A stretch of 64,000 nt of DNA from Bernardetiaceae bacterium (lineage in GTDB: Bacteria; Bacteroidota; Bacteroidia; Cytophagales; Thermoflexibacteraceae): assembly GCA_025057115.1 (NCBI GenBank), contig JANWWZ010000006.1, positions 100,825 through 164,824 on the forward strand, read 5' to 3'. The position numbers were made by a program, and so were the translations under genes. Positions 1 to 9,889 of the stretch are shown here, one piece after another (the stretch's first letter is position 1; each line of letters begins with the position of its first letter). The notes beneath the pieces were generated by a model. The model was given only the letters and a program-made list of their open reading frames with translations. It did not search any database and had not been told where the DNA came from.

Positions 1-80
1 TTGTAAAGTTTGGTTTTAATAGGTTTGTGCTCAACACGGAGACCCACCTAATTTAAAAATGGTTGCAAGCCGAAAAAAAT

Positions 81-1058
81 TTAATGAAAGTTTTTTTCGA
101 TAAGAGCAAACTCCTTAGCAAAATAAGTCAAAATAGCAGTTGCCCCAGCGCGGCGAATACTTAGCAAGCATTCCTGCATTGCCCGTTTGCCGTCTATCCA
201 CTGCTGGGCGGCTGCGGCTTTGATCATGGCATATTCACCGCTTACGTTGTAGGCAGCAATGGGCAAGTGAAAGGTATCTTTTAGTAAGCGAATAATATCC
301 AAGTAAGCCAAGGCAGGTTTGACCATTAAAAAATCAGCTCCTTCAGCAGCATCGAGAGTAGCTTCTAAAAGTGCTTCTCGGGCATTGGCAGGATCCATTT
401 GGTAAGTTTTTTTATCGCCGAAGCGCGGAGCAGAGTCTAGCGCATCGCGGAAAGGACCATAAAAAGCGCTGGCATACTTGGCTGTATAGCTCATGATGGA
501 AACGTTTGTAAATCCCTCTTTATCAAGCGCTTGGCGAAGGTAGCCTACTCTGCCATCCATCATATCGGAAGGGGCAATGATGTCGCTGCCAGCCTGTGCT
601 TGAGCAATAGCCATTTTTGCCAAAATTTCCAACGTTTTGTCGTTGACAATTTCGCCGTTTTCTACCAGACCATCATGTCCATCAGAGCTATAGGGATCCA
701 TTGCCACATCCGTTACTAGCACCACCTCGGGAAAGCGTTCTTTAACAAGCCGAATGGTGCGAAGATACACGTTGTCTTCTCGCCAACTTTCAGAGGCAAA
801 TTTGTCTTTTAGCTGGTCAGCAATATGGGGAAAAGGAGCAAATATTTTCAAGCCGAGTTGTAGACATGCTTCAATTTCTCGCAAAGCCTCATCAGGAGAA
901 AAGCGAAAAATATCAGGCATGGAGCGAATGGGTATGCGCAACCCCTTGCCTTCCGTGATGAAAATAGGATAAATGAGATTGTCTACGGTTACTCGAGTTT
1001 CTTGCACTAGCCGGCGTATGGGTTCACACTTGCGATTTCTTCTTGGGCGATGTACCAT
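81..1058 (-). CDS. hemB: Porphobilinogen synthase (delta-aminolevulinic acid dehydratase)
   Basis: Condenses two 5-aminolevulinate molecules to porphobilinogen in cytoplasmic haem/tetrapyrrole synthesis. The 325-residue length is normal for the family. Both Schiff-base lysines are visible, K194 in SYTAKYAS and K247 in FLMVKPAL. The metal-site segment at 117-129 reads DVAMDPYSSDGHD. Aspartates stand where zinc enzymes have three cysteines, so this is the magnesium-type enzyme. The start at MVHRPRRNRK is preferred because the 11 residues before it in the open frame do not look like a HemB N-terminus. Nothing is seen in the 80 bases downstream. The next gene is divergent. Confidence 0.97.
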   Translation of the reverse strand: MVHRPRRNRKCEPIRRLVQETRVTVDNLIYPIFITEGKGLRIPIRSMPDIFRFSPDEALREIEACLQLGLKIFAPFPHIADQLKDKFASESWREDNVYLRTIRLVKERFPEVVLVTDVAMDPYSSDGHDGLVENGEIVNDKTLEILAKMAIAQAQAGSDIIAPSDMMDGRVGYLRQALDKEGFTNVSIMSYTAKYASAFYGPFRDALDSAPRFGDKKTYQMDPANAREALLEATLDAAEGADFLMVKPALAYLDIIRLLKDTFHLPIAAYNVSGEYAMIKAAAAQQWIDGKRAMQECLLSIRRAGATAILTYFAKEFALIEKNFH

Positions 1059-1173
1059 AACGTTCCTCTTGAGCACATGACAAAAATACACTCCTGCATC
1101 GGCATTTGGCTTTTATTTGTAGCTTTGTTTGCTCGTATTGTTTTTTTGTTACAATTGCATAACCGAAAGAAAA

Positions 1174-1836
1174 ATGAAAACGCTAACTACCCTTTTTTCT
1201 TTGATCTTTTGGACGGCTTTCGGATGTAAAGCACAAACGGTGGGAGCGTGGGAAGATCTTTCCTCTTTAGACAAGTGGCGCAATTTCAAAAGCCAAACTA
1301 TCAATCAACAATGGCAGCCGATTAAAAACGGTTTTATGCTCCGTGCCAAAGGCGGCGGTGATATCATCACTAAAGATCAATACGAAAATTTTGAGCTGCA
1401 GCTAGAGTGGAAAATTTCGCCCAAAGGCAATAGTGGCATTTTTTTTCACGTGGTTGAGAATGAAAAGGTAAATTACGTATGGGAGTCTGGTCCAGAAATG
1501 CAAATTTTAGACAATGAGGGTCACCCCGATGGAAAAATCCGCACTCATCGCGCCGGAGATAACTACGACCTGCATTCTTGTAGCGTGGAAACTGTCAAAC
1601 CCGTTGGTAAATGGAACAAAGTAAAGATTATCGTCAATCGGGGGAAGGTAGCGTACTGGCTCAACGGCACTAAAGTGGTAGAATACCAGCTAGGCAGCCC
1701 TGAATGGGAAGAATTGTACCGCAAAAGCAAATTCAAAGACATGCCCTACTACGGTAAAGCAGGAAAAGGACACATTGCCTTGCAAGATCACGGCGATGTA
1801 GTCTGGTTCCGCAATATTCGCATTCGTCGGCTTTAA
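1174..1836 (+). CDS. DUF1080 (3-keto-disaccharide hydrolase-type) exported protein
   Basis: A 220-residue exported protein whose body matches DUF1080, a lectin/glucanase-fold domain found in Bacteroidota and Planctomycetota; some members hydrolyse 3-keto-disaccharides. Family landmarks are the WEDLSSLDKWRNF opening, LQLEWKISPKGNSGIFFHV near the middle and the closing HIALQDHGD...WFRNIRIRRL. The N-terminus is a short signal peptide ending in FGCKAQ, so it may be a lipoprotein although the lipobox (A-F-G-C) is imperfect. ATG 1174 was chosen because the 15 codons before it would precede the signal peptide. It is followed after 2 bases by the GSCFA gene, so the two are probably cotranscribed. Substrate unknown. 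Confidence 0.9.
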   Translation: MKTLTTLFSLIFWTAFGCKAQTVGAWEDLSSLDKWRNFKSQTINQQWQPIKNGFMLRAKGGGDIITKDQYENFELQLEWKISPKGNSGIFFHVVENEKVNYVWESGPEMQILDNEGHPDGKIRTHRAGDNYDLHSCSVETVKPVGKWNKVKIIVNRGKVAYWLNGTKVVEYQLGSPEWEELYRKSKFKDMPYYGKAGKGHIALQDHGDVVWFRNIRIRRL

Positions 1837-1838
1837 AT

Positions 1839-2822
1839 ATGCAGTTTAGAACTGAGCTCAACGTATTGCCTTCAGCGCATCCCATTACCCACAGCAGCCG
1901 ACTTTTGCTAGTGGGCTCTTGCTTTGCCGAAGAAATTGGCCAAAAATTGTTGGACAATAAATTTGAAGTGCTGGTCAATCCTTTTGGCACTATTTTTAAC
2001 CCGCTGAGTTTGTTTGAATTACTGGAAAAATCTTTTACAGGGGGGCAACTGCCCTCCTTAGTGGTGGAACGCGAGGGACGTTTCTTTCACTACGGACTGC
2101 ATAGCTGCCATAGCGCTCCTACTGCCCAAGCCATGGAACAACTTGCTCAAGCACTCTTGCGCCATACCGCTGAATGGATTGACCGCCCTCCTAAAAACGA
2201 TGCAAGAATCATTATCACTCTAGGTACGGCTTGGATTTACGAGCTTGCTCAAACAGGCATTCCAGTAGCCAACTGCCATAAAATGCCCGCTCATTTGTTT
2301 AACAAAAGATTGCTCAAGGTAGAAGAAATTGTAAGCGCATTTGATAATCTTTTTAACCGTTTACCTTCCTACTGCCGAATCATTGTAACAGTAAGTCCTG
2401 TGCGACATCTCAAAGATACCTTGCCGCTTAATGCGGTGAGCAAATCAGTATTGCGTTTGGCAGCCCATCAAATATGCCAAGATTTTCCTGGCGTAGAGTA
2501 TTTCCCAGCTTACGAACTCCTGCTGGACGACTTGCGCGACTATCGCTTTTATGCCAAAGACCTCCTACACCCTTCCGAAGAAGCAGTAGAATACATTTTT
2601 GAAAAGTTTGCAACTGCTTATTTTTCTGCTCAAACCATGCAACTTATTCAACGCTGGGAAAAAATTAGACAAGCCTTGCAGCATCGCCCTTTGCAGCCGT
2701 ACAGCCTCTCGCATGGTCAATTTTTAGAACAACTCCTTGAGCAACTGCGCAAAATAGCACCTTATCTACCTGTCAGTCAAGAGCTTGCTTTTGTTGAAGA
2801 GCAGCTAAAGCGCTGCAGTTAA
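1839..2822 (+). CDS. GSCFA domain-containing protein (SGNH-like)
   Basis: 327 residues. It carries the name-giving GSCFA motif near residue 27 (LLVGSCFAEEIG) and a late DLLHPSEEAVEYIFEKF segment around 245-260 with the D-x-x-H spacing of SGNH hydrolases. The Ser of GSCFA and this Asp/His pair are the likely catalytic residues. GSCFA proteins are common in Bacteroidota and are thought to act on surface polysaccharides, but the reaction is not established. No signal peptide is seen. It follows the DUF1080 gene by 2 bases and precedes the DUF2490 gene by 33, suggesting one operon. Confidence 0.9.
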   Translation: MQFRTELNVLPSAHPITHSSRLLLVGSCFAEEIGQKLLDNKFEVLVNPFGTIFNPLSLFELLEKSFTGGQLPSLVVEREGRFFHYGLHSCHSAPTAQAMEQLAQALLRHTAEWIDRPPKNDARIIITLGTAWIYELAQTGIPVANCHKMPAHLFNKRLLKVEEIVSAFDNLFNRLPSYCRIIVTVSPVRHLKDTLPLNAVSKSVLRLAAHQICQDFPGVEYFPAYELLLDDLRDYRFYAKDLLHPSEEAVEYIFEKFATAYFSAQTMQLIQRWEKIRQALQHRPLQPYSLSHGQFLEQLLEQLRKIAPYLPVSQELAFVEEQLKRCS

Positions 2823-2855
2823 ACCGACTATTTCAGAACTTTTTTCTGCTGGCAA

Positions 2856-3575
2856 ATGCAATTAGCAATAATTTTTCTATGCAGTAGCATGTTTGTTTGC
2901 TCGTGGGTTCACGGGCAAGGTGCTTTAGGAAGTTGGAATACACTGCACCTTCGCTATGGATATAGCCCTCGGCTGAGCTTATTTGCAGAAGTGCAGTTGC
3001 GTTCTTTGCGATTTTACCACCATTTCCACTATTACGAGTATAAGGGCGGTTTCATTTCCCCTATCTATTCGAATGTGTATGCAGGGTTAGGTTTGGGCAA
3101 ATACGAAACCTATAGGGAAGGAGGTAACTTCGTCCTTCCTAAAAATAACAGCGAAATGCGCCTTTGGTCGCATCTTTCTCTTATGGAGCCAATTGGCAAG
3201 CTAAAGATTGAGCAGCGCTATCGCATAGAAATGCGCTTTACTCAATCTGGCTATCGCAATCGGTTTCGCTATCGGCTAAGCAGTGCCTATCCTTTCTTTG
3301 ACTCGGGGAAAGGGTATTCCCTCTTTCTTCTTAGCGCTGCCAGCGAGATATTTTTCACCGACAAGGAACCCTACTTTGAGCGCCATAGGTTTAATTTAGC
3401 ACTAAACTGCCGCTTTTCACCTCATACCTCCTTGCAAGTTGGATATTTGTACCAGTTCGACTACCGCATTAACGATGAAATTGGTACTTGCTTTTTACAA
3501 GTAGGCTTATTTATTGAGCTTTCTAGCAAGAGAGCTTCTTTTCCAGTGCTACAACCCGAAATAAGAGAAAACTAA
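2856..3575 (+). CDS. DUF2490 outer-membrane beta-barrel protein
   Basis: 239 residues with an N-terminal signal peptide ending around VHGQG. The body is made of alternating aromatic/polar stretches typical of a small outer-membrane barrel. LRYGYSPRLSLFAEVQLRSLRFYHHFHYYEYKGG is not repeated in full here, but its start (residues 28-47) and IEQRYRIEMRF with NRFRYRLSSAYPF later are characteristic of DUF2490, a Bacteroidota family of unknown function. It is last in the DUF1080-GSCFA-DUF2490 run. Its stop codon overlaps the stop of the convergent GNAT-nitrilase gene by 4 bases. Confidence 0.85.
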   Translation: MQLAIIFLCSSMFVCSWVHGQGALGSWNTLHLRYGYSPRLSLFAEVQLRSLRFYHHFHYYEYKGGFISPIYSNVYAGLGLGKYETYREGGNFVLPKNNSEMRLWSHLSLMEPIGKLKIEQRYRIEMRFTQSGYRNRFRYRLSSAYPFFDSGKGYSLFLLSAASEIFFTDKEPYFERHRFNLALNCRFSPHTSLQVGYLYQFDYRINDEIGTCFLQVGLFIELSSKRASFPVLQPEIREN

Positions 3576-5176
3576 GCCGTACCATTGGAGCCAGTTTGTT
3601 TTTTTAGCCAACGCACTTCGTAAAGGTCCCTGCGGCGGTCTTTGAGGTTGCGCACACTGCCAGCTGTGTGCAGTTCTTTGAGCAGGCTCAAGTCCACATC
3701 GGCAATGATGGTCATTTCTGCATTGGGAGTGGCTTGTGCTACAATGGCATTGTTAGGGAAAGCAAAATCAGAAGGGGAAAAAACAGCCGACTGGGCATAA
3801 TTCAGGTCCATATTTTTTACTCGAGGTAAGTTGCCTACGTTGCCAGCGATAGCCACGTAACATTCGTTTTCAATAGCTCGCGCTTGGGCACATTTGCTTA
3901 CGCGGTGGTAACCATTTTGAGTATCTGTTAAAAAAGGCACAAACAAAATTTGCATGCCTTGATCTGCCAAAATGCGCGACAGTTCCGGAAATTCCACATC
4001 GTAGCAAATTAAAATGCCGATTTTGCACACATCGGTTTCAAAAACATGTAGTTTATTGCCTCCTTGTACGCCCCAGTGATTTTTTTCATCAGGGGTGATG
4101 TGGAGTTTGTATTGTACATCCCAGGTGCCGTCGCGCCTGCAGAGATAGCTGACGTTGTAAAGTTCTCCATCGGTATAAAGGGGCATGCTGCCAGCGATAA
4201 TGTTGGTGTTATAGGCAACAGCATATTCTACGAACTTATTGCGCAGTTCCTCGGTGTAGCTTGCCAGTTTGCGAATGGCTTTAGCGGCTGTGTCTTCGTT
4301 AAAAAGTCCCATTAAAGGAGCGTTAAAAAATTCAGGGAAGAGCACGAAATCAGCCTTGTAAGCACTTACCGCATCGATGAAAAACTCTACATTTTCCAGC
4401 AATGCTTGTAGAGAAGGAACGTTGCGCATTTGCCACTGCACCACGCCTAGCCGTACAAACTCCTTCGGTCCGCCAATGATGGGGCTGGGTTTTTCTGTAT
4501 AGTAAATGTTGTTCCACTCCAACAAGGTAGCGTACGCTTTGGACTCCTTGTCTCCTGGCAAGTAGTTGGTGAGTACTTTTTTGACGTGGAAGTCATTGCT
4601 GAGCTGAAAAGAGAGGATAGGGTCAGAAATTTCCTTGTTTTTTACCAGCTCAATGTATTCGCGTGGAGTGAGTTTATCAGCGTACTGGGCGTATCCTGGA
4701 ATGCGCCCTCCAGCAACAATTGCTTTTAGATTGAGATGCTCGCAGAGTTCTTTTCGCGCATCGTAAAGACGCCGCCCTAACCGCAAACCTTGAAACTTGG
4801 GATGGACAAAAATATCAATGCCATAGAGTACATTGCCGTTTTTAAGGTCGTGAGTAGTAAACTTGTAGTTGCCCGTTATCTGGGCATAGGTGTGATTGTC
4901 GCCAAATTTGTTGTAATCAATCACAATACTAAGGGCACAAGCTACTACTTTTCCATTGTCTTCTATACAAATTTGTCCTTCGGGGAAGATGTTGAGCAAA
5001 GTTTCAATATCGCTTTTGGGCCAGATGCCATCGCCGATATTAGAGTAAACCAACTGCATAATTTCTAGCATGTCGTCATAATCTTCTATTCGCAAGTTGC
5101 GCAGGAGAAGTTTATGACCTGATGCGTTGGTAACTTGCTGAGGTGCTTTAGGCAACTCGGGCTTATGGATTGACAT
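3572..5176 (-). CDS. Fused GNAT acyltransferase / carbon-nitrogen hydrolase
   Basis: A 534-residue two-domain protein. Residues about 20-200 are a GNAT domain, with the acetyl-CoA loop at 128-138 (FQGLRLGRRLY). Residues about 240-520 are a nitrilase-superfamily amidohydrolase with the full catalytic triad: E282 (FPEFFNAP), K357 (YKLHITPDE) and C391 (ILICYDVEFPE). This fusion is widespread in bacteria; the substrate is not known, and an amide or N-acyl compound is plausible. ATG 5176 (MSIHKPELPK) was preferred over an upstream in-frame codon. It lies 60 bases downstream of an SDR gene on the same strand. Confidence 0.93.
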   Translation of the reverse strand: MSIHKPELPKAPQQVTNASGHKLLLRNLRIEDYDDMLEIMQLVYSNIGDGIWPKSDIETLLNIFPEGQICIEDNGKVVACALSIVIDYNKFGDNHTYAQITGNYKFTTHDLKNGNVLYGIDIFVHPKFQGLRLGRRLYDARKELCEHLNLKAIVAGGRIPGYAQYADKLTPREYIELVKNKEISDPILSFQLSNDFHVKKVLTNYLPGDKESKAYATLLEWNNIYYTEKPSPIIGGPKEFVRLGVVQWQMRNVPSLQALLENVEFFIDAVSAYKADFVLFPEFFNAPLMGLFNEDTAAKAIRKLASYTEELRNKFVEYAVAYNTNIIAGSMPLYTDGELYNVSYLCRRDGTWDVQYKLHITPDEKNHWGVQGGNKLHVFETDVCKIGILICYDVEFPELSRILADQGMQILFVPFLTDTQNGYHRVSKCAQARAIENECYVAIAGNVGNLPRVKNMDLNYAQSAVFSPSDFAFPNNAIVAQATPNAEMTIIADVDLSLLKELHTAGSVRNLKDRRRDLYEVRWLKKQTGSNGTA

Positions 5177-5236
5177 ACAAGTAGTTGAGTAATATTGCAC
5201 AAAGTTCGGCGAAAAACTGGGTGCAAACAACAATCT

Positions 5237-5965
5237 TTACAAGGCACGTAGGTCTAAAATCACTTCAGGGTACTGGTCCTCATTGTCCAACAGATGGACA
5301 AACTTTTCTGCTACTTCTTCAGGGGTGCTTAGTTGGCGATTTTCTTTTAAGAGTCGGAATCGTTCAATGCGGCTAAAGCCTTCCGTTTTGGCTTGGCGAA
5401 TTTCCTGCTGCATTTGAGTGTCTACTACCCCTGGAGAGACTGAAAAGATGCGGAAGCCCAGTTCGCGAATATCTTGCTCAATTTGAATGCAGCGAGAAAA
5501 CATATCCAGCCCTGCCTTGGCTGCACAATAGGCTGCCCAACCATCGTAAGGAGTCTTTCCAGCCCCTGAACTGACGTTGATAATGATTTTAGGTATATTC
5601 AAATTGCGATAGTATCTGATAAACAGGCTGCAAAGCAAAGCAGGAGCAATTAAATTCACTCGGAAAGAAGCAATGATGCTGCTTTCTGCAATTTCGCCTA
5701 CGTAACCAATCTCGCCTAAGGTACCAGCGTTGTTAATTAGCACTAGTCTTTTAGCAGTAGGTTTTTCAGTAAAAAGTTGCTCCGCTAAAGCAGGGAGTTT
5801 ATCTACTTCTGTTAAGTCGGCAATGACGTGACTGTAGCGGCTATGTTGAAAAGTAGCATGGCGAGCAATGCCTACCACATGATAAAGGGGATTTTTTACT
5901 AATCGCTCTGCAAGGGCTCTGCCAATGCCGCGGCTTGTACCTGTAATAAAAAAATGCGTTTCCAT
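5237..5965 (-). CDS. Short-chain dehydrogenase, sepiapterin/benzil-reductase-like
   Basis: 242 residues, classical SDR. It has the NADPH-binding GTSRGIG at 9-15, NNAG at 78-81, and the catalytic Ser132/133, Tyr146 and Lys150 (YCAAK). Overall it resembles the Bacillus YueD benzil reductase / sepiapterin reductase group rather than FabG. A role in reducing 6-pyruvoyl-tetrahydropterin would fit the pterin genes at 52.6-53.7 kb, but that is inference. The start METHFFITG places the Rossmann motif at the usual distance. The longer open frame upstream lacks family character. Confidence 0.85.
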   Translation of the reverse strand: METHFFITGTSRGIGRALAERLVKNPLYHVVGIARHATFQHSRYSHVIADLTEVDKLPALAEQLFTEKPTAKRLVLINNAGTLGEIGYVGEIAESSIIASFRVNLIAPALLCSLFIRYYRNLNIPKIIINVSSGAGKTPYDGWAAYCAAKAGLDMFSRCIQIEQDIRELGFRIFSVSPGVVDTQMQQEIRQAKTEGFSRIERFRLLKENRQLSTPEEVAEKFVHLLDNEDQYPEVILDLRAL

Positions 5966-6130
5966 ACTTTTGCGAAAATAAAATTTTTCGACCACCTTTT
6001 CGCTATCATCCCTTGTGGGCGGTTGCACTCTTTCAAGCCGAGTGAGCAGAAAACTTATTGCATGAAAAAAGTAAAGTCCCCATTCCGATTGATTTTTTAC
6101 AAGGGGCTGGAAGTAAAGCGTGTATGCATT

Positions 6131-7435
6131 TTAGGGGTTTTGAAGAGGCTCTCCCTGCACTAAAGACATTCCAATGCTGCACTGCAAACAACGGCAAGGA
6201 GTGCAAAACTCGTTGTAGAGTTCAATAACAGCCTGGCTATCAGCGGCATTTTGGAGTGGCAGAGGCAATCCTTGCCAGCGGCGCGTGATAGCGTTTGTTT
6301 CAGCGGGCAGTTGCTGGAGCAGTTGCAAGGCTTTTTCAATGGCTTGGGGATTGCCTCCATGGCGCGCATAGGCAGTTAGAATGGGAAACAAAGTATTGAT
6401 AATCAAAGTGTTAGCGCTTTCTTCTCCAAGACCGCCCAGCTTTCTTGCCGAAGTTTTTTCCGCAAGATAGTGCTTTTGCCAATAGGGAGAAGGTGGCACT
6501 TGAAAAGCCTCTTTTAAAGTTGAAATGGAATCAATTTCCACCAAAGAAGAAAATAGGTCGGGTAGGTGACATAGCAAAGCAGCTGCTTGCGCTAACCGCC
6601 GAACAGGAAAATTAGCTGGACGCATTCGGGCAGTTTTCCATGCGCTTTGATGCATTTTTTTGTCCTTTAAGTCAAACTTATGTGCCAAGTACCAAAACTC
6701 TTTTTGCAATTGCTTCAAATAATCGTCAGAAAAATTGTCATCCAGCCAGCCTGCCATGCCTAAGAGCAGTGCCTCAACGGATGTGCGTTCATGCGACACT
6801 TTGCGCAAAATATCGTAGGGCAACCTTTGAGCAAGTTGCAACATGGCTTCGGCATTGGTTTTAAACCCCATGTTGCGCATTAAAAGCATGTAAGTTACTT
6901 GTTGCCAATGACCGCGATAGTAGGCAAGCCATTGCAAGATTTCTTCAGATTTGCGATAAAGCCGCCTCATGATCATTTGGTGCGCCGCATTGACGAGAAT
7001 GTTTGTTGGAACTCGATGTAGTTGGGTAGCACAAGCAATGGGTCTGCTCGTCGGCACCATTAAAACTGCATACCGCTCCCATAAAAGGGGATCGACGCGA
7101 CCTTTGAGAGATAGCACGGGAATGGGAGATTTATCGCTGCGGCAAATGGGTTCTGCCAAATCGTTTTCCCACACCACGTGTAGGATTACACTTTCATAGG
7201 CTCTATCAACTTGATGACCATGCTTAAGCCAGTGAGAAGTTTTTACGTGGATTTCTATATTGCCATACCAGCGCAAATTTTCAATTTGTAATACGGCTTC
7301 GAAAAAATCTGGTCCTGCATGGGTGTTGCGCTTGCCAGGATAGATCACTACAATGGATTGTCCCGCCTCAGTTTGCAAATGGTTTTTGTTGAAATACTGA
7401 AATTGCCAGAGGTAAGCGAGAAACTCTTCGGTCAT
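6131..7435 (-). CDS. DUF2851 family protein
   Basis: About 434 residues. The N-terminus MTEEFLAYLWQFQYFNKN is the hallmark of DUF2851, a family nearly confined to Bacteroidota. It is followed by GKRNTHAGPDFFEAVLQIE (residues 38-56) and GNIEIHVKTSHWLKHGH. The last residues hold paired cysteines (CTPCRCLQC), a possible metal or disulphide site. Function unknown; the N-terminal acidic/His cluster has been noted as nuclease-like in some families, but I cannot assert activity. The start is taken at the second Met so that the family N-terminus is first. Confidence 0.85.
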   Translation of the reverse strand: MTEEFLAYLWQFQYFNKNHLQTEAGQSIVVIYPGKRNTHAGPDFFEAVLQIENLRWYGNIEIHVKTSHWLKHGHQVDRAYESVILHVVWENDLAEPICRSDKSPIPVLSLKGRVDPLLWERYAVLMVPTSRPIACATQLHRVPTNILVNAAHQMIMRRLYRKSEEILQWLAYYRGHWQQVTYMLLMRNMGFKTNAEAMLQLAQRLPYDILRKVSHERTSVEALLLGMAGWLDDNFSDDYLKQLQKEFWYLAHKFDLKDKKMHQSAWKTARMRPANFPVRRLAQAAALLCHLPDLFSSLVEIDSISTLKEAFQVPPSPYWQKHYLAEKTSARKLGGLGEESANTLIINTLFPILTAYARHGGNPQAIEKALQLLQQLPAETNAITRRWQGLPLPLQNAADSQAVIELYNEFCTPCRCLQCSIGMSLVQGEPLQNP

Positions 7436-7501
7436 GGCTGCTAACAAAAAATAATTCGTTTTTTGCTACTGCAGCAAAGAGGATGCGTTTTACTTCAAAC
7501 G

Positions 7502-8887
7502 CTATCTTGCCTGTTGTTGCTTGCTTAGCTCTGTGAAGTAGTGGTAAAAGTAGGGAATTGTCTCAATGCCCTTGAGGTAGTTGAAAAGTCCAAAATGTTC
7601 GTTGGGCGAGTGAATGTTGTCCGAGTTTAAGCCGAAGCCCATCATAATGGTATTCACTTTAAGGATTTGGTGAAAGAGAGGTACAATGGGAATGCTACCT
7701 CCTTCGCGTTGGGGAATGGGCTTTTTGCCAAAGGTTTTTTCCATTGCCAGCTCGGCTGCTCGGTAGGCGATAGAATCCATAGGAACAACAACAGGCTGCC
7801 CTCCGTGATACAGTTGAATATTAACTTTAATGCCTCTGGGCGCAAGACTGGTAAAGTAGTCTGTAAAGAGTTGACCGATTTCATGAAAATCTTGGTCAGG
7901 CACAAGGCGCATAGAAATTTTGGCATACGCCTTAGAGGGAATGACTGTTTTGGCTCCTTCCCCTGTATAGCCTCCCCAAATGCCATTGACATCTAACGTA
8001 GGGCGAATGGTCATGCGCTCTAGCGTAGTATAGCCTTCTTCTCCTGCTACTCCTTCTACAGCTAATTCCTTTTTGAAATTCTCCTCGTCAAAGGGCACTT
8101 GGGCTAAAGCAGCTCTTTCTTGTGGAGATAGCTCCGTTACTTTGTCGTAAAATCCAGGAATGGTTATTCTTCCTTTCTCATCTTTCAGGCAGGCTATCAT
8201 TTGGCACAAGGTGTTAATAGGATTGATGACTCCGCCGCCGTAAACTCCAGAGTGCAAATCGCGCTGGGGTCCAGTGAGCTCCACTTGCAAATAGACAATG
8301 CCGCGCAGCCCTACTGTAAGGGAAGGAGTATGGTTAGCTATCATAGAAGTATCAGAAATGAGCACTACATCAGCAGCCAGCCCTTCAGCATTGCTCTTTA
8401 GGAAGGCAGGCAAACTCTCTGAGCCCACTTCTTCTTCTCCTTCTATAATAAATTTGGCATTACAGGGAAGCTCACCAGTTTTTACCATTGCTTCAAAGGC
8501 TTTCAAATGCATGTAGGTTTGTCCTTTGTCGTCACTGGCGCCGCGAGCAAATATTTTTCCATCTCGGATAACAGGCTCAAAAGGCGGCGAGTGCCATAGG
8601 TGAAGGGGTTCTACAGGTTGTACGTCGTAATGCCCATACACTAAAATTGTAGGCAAGCGGGGGTCAATTATTTTTTCAGCATATACAATGGGATGTCCAT
8701 AAGTGGAGACGAGTTTGACGGCATCAGCGCCTGCTTCTTTAAAGCGCTCAATTAAAAAAGAGGCCGCTTTTTGAAGATCCTCCTTGTGCTCTGCCTTAGT
8801 GCTAATGGAAGGAATGCGAAGGAAGGCAAGCAACTCATTTAAAAAGCGGTTGAGATTTGTTTGTATATATTGCTGAGTCTTTTGCAT
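7502..8887 (-). CDS. M20-family dipeptidase
   Basis: 461 residues, a di-zinc metallopeptidase of the M20 family. Metal ligands are visible: His in YGHYDVQP, Asp in GASDDKGQ, Glu-Glu in EGEEEVGSE, Asp in LISDTSM and His near the C-terminus in HSPNEHF. A dimerisation (lid) domain lies in between, starting near GLRGIVYLQVELTGP. The family hydrolyses dipeptides and related short peptides in the cytoplasm; exact specificity is open. It stands alone between DUF2851 (downstream) and the acyltransferase gene (upstream, 34 bases), probably in one minus-strand run. Confidence 0.93.
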   Translation of the reverse strand: MQKTQQYIQTNLNRFLNELLAFLRIPSISTKAEHKEDLQKAASFLIERFKEAGADAVKLVSTYGHPIVYAEKIIDPRLPTILVYGHYDVQPVEPLHLWHSPPFEPVIRDGKIFARGASDDKGQTYMHLKAFEAMVKTGELPCNAKFIIEGEEEVGSESLPAFLKSNAEGLAADVVLISDTSMIANHTPSLTVGLRGIVYLQVELTGPQRDLHSGVYGGGVINPINTLCQMIACLKDEKGRITIPGFYDKVTELSPQERAALAQVPFDEENFKKELAVEGVAGEEGYTTLERMTIRPTLDVNGIWGGYTGEGAKTVIPSKAYAKISMRLVPDQDFHEIGQLFTDYFTSLAPRGIKVNIQLYHGGQPVVVPMDSIAYRAAELAMEKTFGKKPIPQREGGSIPIVPLFHQILKVNTIMMGFGLNSDNIHSPNEHFGLFNYLKGIETIPYFYHYFTELSKQQQAR

Positions 8888-8921
8888 AAAATTGCAGCAC
8901 GGTTAGGTATGTTTATCAAAG

Positions 8922-9668
8922 TTACACATCCTGTTGCAAAAATTTGCGAATGGCTTGTTCAGTGGCTTGAATAATTTCTTGATTCGTCTTGCCGGTGCGG
9001 CTAATGGGAGGCAAGGCAGTACAGCGCAAGTGTACTCCTAAGGGAACGGGAAAAAAGTTATACCGAGCCAGTTCGTGGGAACCCTCAATAGCCACAGGTA
9101 CTACAATAGCGCTAGGAGCTGCCTTGAGCAAGACGTTCAATCCCTGAGGTTTAAAGGGCTTCATTTTGCCATCAGGCGAGCGAGTACCTTCGGGAAAAAT
9201 GCAACCCGCATAGCCTTTTGCTTCTAAATACTGTCCAAATCGCTCCAAAGCTGGGATTGCTTGGCTGGGATTGCGCCGATCAATACACACCGAACCGCCA
9301 TGGCGAAGGTTATAAGACACACTAGGAATGCCCCAGGCAAGCTCCATCTTGGAAACATACTTGGGATGGTGTTGGGCAAACATGGCCCCTAGCAAGGGAA
9401 TATCGTACATGCTTTGGTGGTTGCTCACTACAATTAAAGGACGATTGGCAGGCAGTGAGTAGTCTTTTTTCAAAGTGATGCGCGCACCCGTCATCAGACG
9501 TAGTTGCCAGAGCAAAGCATAGATTAATCCATCTACTGTTTTTTTATGCGCCTGATAACCGCCCACCTGCCGAGCTACTACTTGCGCCAAGTGGAACACT
9601 ACTAATATCCCGAAGAAAACAATTACAAAAAATGGATAAATTAGCCAAGCAAGCAACTTTTTTAGCAT
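8922..9668 (-). CDS. plsC: 1-acyl-sn-glycerol-3-phosphate acyltransferase
   Basis: 248 residues. An N-terminal membrane helix (about 5-30) is followed by the acyltransferase motifs: H84-x4-D89 in SNHQSMYD, and FPEGTRSPDGKMKPFKPQG around 155-175. It acylates lysophosphatidate at the inner membrane to give phosphatidate for phospholipid synthesis. A second member of the superfamily is encoded at 45.7 kb, so one of the two may instead acylate another lipid such as an ornithine or glycine lipid. The symbol is given for the family. Confidence 0.9.
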   Translation of the reverse strand: MLKKLLAWLIYPFFVIVFFGILVVFHLAQVVARQVGGYQAHKKTVDGLIYALLWQLRLMTGARITLKKDYSLPANRPLIVVSNHQSMYDIPLLGAMFAQHHPKYVSKMELAWGIPSVSYNLRHGGSVCIDRRNPSQAIPALERFGQYLEAKGYAGCIFPEGTRSPDGKMKPFKPQGLNVLLKAAPSAIVVPVAIEGSHELARYNFFPVPLGVHLRCTALPPISRTGKTNQEIIQATEQAIRKFLQQDV

Positions 9669-9889
9669 TACTGAGGACTTGTACGTGAAGCGGCTACAAA
9701 TATCGGCAATTTGGTCTAAGAAAAGTTTTCTGCAGCACTTCCTTCCAATCGAGCCTAAACTCTTGCACTGCTGCTTTGCCGTTGCACTTTGCCCAAAATT
9801 CTCAAAAAGGCAATAACTTTCGCACTTAAGGTTGAACTTTTACGCCTAATTTTAAGTAAAATGGTATAGACAACCAAACAAACGGCAAA